Assembly (NCBI RefSeq): GCF_021432065.1
Contig: NZ_CP090365.1
Location: forward strand, 992,001-1,056,000
From: Photobacterium sp. TLY01
GTDB taxonomy: Bacteria > Pseudomonadota > Gammaproteobacteria > Enterobacterales > Vibrionaceae
Reading direction: 5' to 3'
DNA: 64,000 nt
Shown here: positions 60,720-64,000 of the stretch, piece after piece
How the letters are laid out: each line of letters begins with the position of its first letter
Numbering within the stretch: the stretch's first letter is position 1
Position numbers and translations under genes: made by a program
The notes under the pieces: model-generated
What the model saw: the letters and a program-made list of their open reading frames with translations, nothing else
The model's database searches: none
What the model was told of the DNA's origin: nothing

Positions 60720-61867
60720 ATCCCGCCCTCCGGTTGGCGCTTACGCCAGACAAGCATTTTCAGTATTCCTAACCCCATGGCCAGCAGAAATACCGCAAGC
60801 GCCATCATCTGAGGCATCGCTTGCTGTAAGCCCGTGCCATAGTTCACCTGCTGGACCTGAATTTCAATGTAATGACTAACAGGCAACAGCGCCCGCCAGC
60901 CGGTCGCAATCGCTGGCATGTCAGTCGCAGGAAAGGTGATTCCCATAAAAGCAAACGCCGGTGCTGAAAATCCGGCCACGAAACTCATTGCGCGCGTGAC
61001 ATCCATCGCCAGGAAAAAGAACAGCACGGCCACACTCTGACAAGCAATGACCATCAAACACTGCGCCACCAGTAAAATGCTCCAGCTACCGTGCATTGGC
61101 CAGCCCAGCAGTGAGTACATGCCCCACAGAAACAACACACCCTGCAGAATAAAAACCGCCGCATAAGGTATCAGCTTGCTGACTAACTGCTGAACCGGGT
61201 GTTGTCCCAGCCAGGTCAGCAAACCCTGCCGCCGCTGCTCTGCCGCTAGCGCCATCACAGTTGTGGCAATGATGAATATCTGCCACATCGCGGGAATCGC
61301 TGCCGAGACCAGAAACTGCCCATAGTGCGAGTTACTGTTAAATAACGGGGTGATCTGATTTCGCACAGGCAAGGCCTGCCCAAGCGCCTGTTGCGGAACG
61401 GGTGTACCAGACACCATATTGCTGATCGTATCGATACTGGCAGCATAGGTCGTCTGCGCTGACACGAAAGCGCTGTTGATCAGCTTGGCAATCAAAATAA
61501 ACTGGGCGTTATAGAAGACTGTCACAGACGGAGCGCGCCCGAGCAACGTGTCTTTTTCCAGAGAATCAGGAATCACCACCAACGCATAAATTTCTCCGTT
61601 GCGCATTAATGCGGTGCCCTCTTCGACCTCGCTGAACTGCCGGGCAACCGACAAGGTCGGGCTGGCATCGTAGTATCGGATCAATCCGCGCGACAGGCGG
61701 CTGTGATCCAGATCGACCACACCGACGGGAAGATCGCGGGCGATCCCTTGTGAGAATATCCACCACATCAGGACAAACAGACTTAAAGGCAAAAAGAACA
61801 GCATCGCTTTCAGCCAGGGTTCCTGACGGATAAGCTGCCACTCTCGCTGCATTGCGTTGAACCACAT
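60716..61867 (-). CDS. ABC-2-type export permease (first of pair)
   Basis: 383 residues with the same plan: an N-terminal helix (WLKAMLFFLPLSLFVLMWW), a periplasmic region (RQFSEVEEGTALMRNGEIYA) and a C-terminal bundle (AALPVSH-type loop RALLPVSHYIEIQVQQVNYG, AVFLLAMGLGILKMLVW). It probably forms a heterodimer with the second permease. It lies one base after the adaptor gene. Confidence 0.83.
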   Translation of the reverse strand: MWFNAMQREWQLIRQEPWLKAMLFFLPLSLFVLMWWIFSQGIARDLPVGVVDLDHSRLSRGLIRYYDASPTLSVARQFSEVEEGTALMRNGEIYALVVIPDSLEKDTLLGRAPSVTVFYNAQFILIAKLINSAFVSAQTTYAASIDTISNMVSGTPVPQQALGQALPVRNQITPLFNSNSHYGQFLVSAAIPAMWQIFIIATTVMALAAEQRRQGLLTWLGQHPVQQLVSKLIPYAAVFILQGVLFLWGMYSLLGWPMHGSWSILLVAQCLMVIACQSVAVLFFFLAMDVTRAMSFVAGFSAPAFAFMGITFPATDMPAIATGWRALLPVSHYIEIQVQQVNYGTGLQQAMPQMMALAVFLLAMGLGILKMLVWRKRQPEGGI

Positions 61868-61868
61868 C

Positions 61869-62846
61869 TCAGCGCTCTACCAACACACTCATACCGACAC
61901 GCAATCCGTCAACGGGCTGCAGCGGACGTGCTTCGACTTCAAAAGTGCGCATATCGAACCCTTGCTGGGTGTCTGTTGCCCGCCATGTTGCAAAATCTCC
62001 CATGACCGCAACATGCGTGACCGTAAACGGGATGGTTTGATCCCCCAATGCCGGCACCTTCGCTTCAAATTGAGTGCCCTTGGCAAAATCGGCCAGCCTG
62101 TCTTCCCGGACATGAAATACCGCCCACGCATCATCCATATCGATGATGCTGACCACCGGAAAGCCTTGTGGTGCTAATTCGCCACCATGAAGCAGGATCT
62201 GGCTGACTTCGCCATCATGCCAGCTGGAGATCTTCGTATCCGCCGCATAGGCTTCAACTTCTGCGACCGCCCCGGCAGCCATTCGCTCTTTTTCCTGTGC
62301 AGCGCGTTTGGTTTCTTCCCGCGCCCCTTCTTTGGCCATTTCAAACATCTGATAAGCAGCTTGCTCTGTATAGCGGGCCGCTTGCCACTGGGTATAAGCC
62401 TCATCCCTTTTCTGCTCGGCGACAACGCCGTCACGATAAAGATTGTTGATACGGCGATAAGTTTTTTCAGCAAGGGCCGATGCTGCTTTGGCTTTTTGCC
62501 ACTGATCGCTGGCGGCCGAAATTTCCTGAGCACGTGCGCCATTTTGTGCTTCATCCGCAAGAGCCCCAGCGGCCTGCTGACTGGCTTTCGCCTGCTCGAG
62601 CTTGGCATCAATTTCAGGACTCAGTAAGGTAAAGATCAATTGCCCTTCAGAAACTTTATCCCCTTTGCGCACCAGGACCTGATCAATTCGGCCGGCCACT
62701 TTCGAAGAGATATTGTATTGCTGAGCTTCAATCTGTCCCTGCAAGCGCTCAACATTCGGCTGATAGGCATGCCAGAATCGGTATCCCAGCCAAGTGGCCA
62801 GCGCAGCAGCCGGTAATACCACGGCAAGCGTTTTGAACTTACTCAT
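61869..62846 (-). CDS. HlyD-type periplasmic adaptor protein
   Basis: 325 residues. A single N-terminal membrane anchor (TLAVVLPAAALATWLGYRFW) is followed by the lipoyl half (GQIEAQQYNISSKVAGRIDQ), a long Ala/Glu-rich coiled coil (residues 70-205) and the second lipoyl/barrel half (ISSWHDGEVSQILLHGGELA). Links inner-membrane permeases to a TolC-like channel. Start 62846 gives a normal anchor; the upstream open frame is a shadow of the TolC-like gene. TGAAATG junction with that gene. Confidence 0.88.
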   Translation of the reverse strand: MSKFKTLAVVLPAAALATWLGYRFWHAYQPNVERLQGQIEAQQYNISSKVAGRIDQVLVRKGDKVSEGQLIFTLLSPEIDAKLEQAKASQQAAGALADEAQNGARAQEISAASDQWQKAKAASALAEKTYRRINNLYRDGVVAEQKRDEAYTQWQAARYTEQAAYQMFEMAKEGAREETKRAAQEKERMAAGAVAEVEAYAADTKISSWHDGEVSQILLHGGELAPQGFPVVSIIDMDDAWAVFHVREDRLADFAKGTQFEAKVPALGDQTIPFTVTHVAVMGDFATWRATDTQQGFDMRTFEVEARPLQPVDGLRVGMSVLVER

Positions 62847-62847
62847 T

Positions 62848-64000
62848 TCAGTTAACCTTAAGTCCTTTATCATTTTCATATTGGTCGAAGGTATTGATAT
62901 CACCACTAACCGCCAGTAATCGCGACAATGCTGTGACGTAGTGATAAGCCGCTGCGAAGCGCTGGGTTTTGACACTCGCCAGATATAATTCAGCATCGAC
63001 GACATCCAGAGATGTCGACAGACCCTGACTAAAGGCTTTCTCACGCAACACCACACTTTCCTTGGCCAAGGTAATACTGGAGGCCAGTCCGTCATATTCT
63101 TCCAGTGCCTGAGAAGCTTCCCGGTATGTTTTTTCAACCAGCACGCTCAAGTCCTGCTCTGCCTGTGCGCGCAGATAATTCACCTGTGTCATTGCACTGT
63201 GGGCCGCTTTGACTTTGTCTGAACGGCCTGAAGAGTCGAGTAGCGGAATACTGACACCCACGCCTACCGCCCAGTCTGGCGTTGTTTTCGCTGCCAGCGT
63301 GTCTTCTTCATAAAGGTTGTAATTCCCGTACAGAAAAACTTCCGGGTAGTATTTGCCTTTTTCTGCATCTAACACGCCGTTCGCCTGCGTTTTTTTTGCA
63401 TCAAGAATATGAAGACCGGGGTAGTCACTAAGGGTTTTATCAATAAAGGTGGTCATTGCCGGTAGTCCTTCATTGACGAACAAGGACGTTGAAGGCAATG
63501 CAGGCGTTTGTAATTTCAGCAAGCGTGTCAGAGCAACTTGTGCAATTTCCAGATCGCGCTGGGCTTTCAGGCGCTCAACGCGGGCTTTATCAAAAGACGA
63601 CTGGGCCTGTAAACGCTCAACTTTGGCTATCTGTCCTTGCGATTCTAACTTCAGGGCATTTTTATAATGCTTTTCCAGTCCGCGTTCCGCCTCCTGACGT
63701 GTGTCCAGCACTTGCTGCGCGAGCACCACACCAAAATAATAGGTCGACAGATCTTCAAATTTGGCATGCTCTTTCATCTCAAGCATGTATCTGGCTTCCT
63801 GAGTTTTCCCTTTCGCGATGTCCTGTGCCGCCATCACTCTTCCCCCGAGAAATACAGGCCAGATCGCGCGCACTGAACTGGTCAGAATATCTCTGTCGGT
63901 CAGTTGTGAGGTGAACATTTTGTCGAACTGCCCCGGAGTCATCCCCATGAGCTGGGCCAGGCCACCTAAACTGTTTGCCTGGCTTCGCCCGGCCGGGGTA
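62848..64000 (-). CDS. TolC-family outer-membrane channel protein (5' end cut by window)
   Basis: About 383 codons are visible and the frame is open at the right edge, so the true start lies outside. It is rich in Ala/Gln coiled-coil helices typical of TolC (EARYMLEMKEHAKFEDLSTY, LESQGQIAKVERLQAQSSFD, GVSIPLLDSSGRSDKVKAAH, SQALEEYDGLASSITLAKES). Forms the outer-membrane tunnel for the adaptor and permeases. The duplicated pattern of two related halves is only partly visible. First known gene of the export operon. Confidence 0.87.
   Translation of the reverse strand, partial: TPAGRSQANSLGGLAQLMGMTPGQFDKMFTSQLTDRDILTSSVRAIWPVFLGGRVMAAQDIAKGKTQEARYMLEMKEHAKFEDLSTYYFGVVLAQQVLDTRQEAERGLEKHYKNALKLESQGQIAKVERLQAQSSFDKARVERLKAQRDLEIAQVALTRLLKLQTPALPSTSLFVNEGLPAMTTFIDKTLSDYPGLHILDAKKTQANGVLDAEKGKYYPEVFLYGNYNLYEEDTLAAKTTPDWAVGVGVSIPLLDSSGRSDKVKAAHSAMTQVNYLRAQAEQDLSVLVEKTYREASQALEEYDGLASSITLAKESVVLREKAFSQGLSTSLDVVDAELYLASVKTQRFAAAYHYVTALSRLLAVSGDINTFDQYENDKGLKVN

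Noticed and set aside
62847..63137. N-terminal extension of the HlyD-type adaptor by 97 codons
   Set aside because: It lies in another frame of the TolC-like gene, has no sensible composition, and moves the membrane anchor away from the N-terminus.

Overview
The window looks like a piece of a Vibrionaceae genome (Vibrio/Photobacterium/Grimontia-like gammaproteobacterium). This rests on gene content: the VxrABC two-component set beside pntAB, HlyU-family and Rof/YoaH/YciH/YceB/YbjD-type proteins, an FMN riboswitch ahead of ribB, and a second RpoS-like sigma factor. As I recall, pntAB and vxrAB are also neighbours on Vibrio cholerae chromosome II, so a secondary-chromosome origin is plausible but not shown here. 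I see no rRNA, tRNA, insertion sequence, CRISPR array or prophage. The only clear mobility gene is a Cre-like tyrosine recombinase at 51.6 kb.

Layout. 0-7.4 kb: a Tat-exported sulfite-oxidase-like molybdoenzyme cut by the left edge, ycaC, a LysE exporter, a YddG-like exporter, a GNAT enzyme, rof, an HTH-2TM protein and a DUF1232 protein. 7.4-17 kb: an eleven-gene operon (DUF523/DUF1722, MlrA-type MerR regulator, photolyase, SnoaL-like, SDR, FAD amine-oxidase-like, DUF1365, cyclopropane-fatty-acid-synthase-like, DUF2878, chalcone-isomerase-like, DUF3833 lipoprotein). Its promoter region carries three TTGTACA sites. I read it as a light or photo-oxidative stress operon that repairs DNA and remodels membrane lipid; this is the most interesting unit in the window. 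17-24.7 kb: ybjD (OLD-family nuclease), a glyoxalase-like gene, a 5'-nucleotidase without a signal peptide, a candidate 30-residue membrane protein, ribB with its FMN riboswitch and terminator, a BASS transporter and small proteins. 24.7-31.2 kb: a structured leader, pntAB, vxrABC.

31.2-46.6 kb: nnrS, yoaH, nadE opposite a NadD-like gene, a PlsC-type acyltransferase, an OmpA-like lipoprotein, LysR/chrA, a YceB-like lipoprotein, an RpoS-like sigma factor, LysE, cutA, then ETF-quinone oxidoreductase divergent from etfBA. 46.6-49.4 kb: a SPOR lipoprotein and an SOS-controlled umuDC operon with two LexA boxes upstream. 49.4-55.4 kb: yciH, a HAD phosphatase, a retropepsin-like protein, the Cre-like recombinase tail-to-tail with a fic/yhfG toxin-antitoxin pair, ddl and a second SPOR lipoprotein. 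55.7-64 kb: a PatZ-type acyl-CoA-synthetase/acetyltransferase, a LysR gene, and an export operon (two ABC-2 permeases, HlyD-type adaptor, TolC-like protein) cut by the right edge.

All family assignments come from reading translated sequence and recalled motifs; no search was run. Starts were moved downstream of the longest open frame wherever a better ribosome binding site or family length favoured it.
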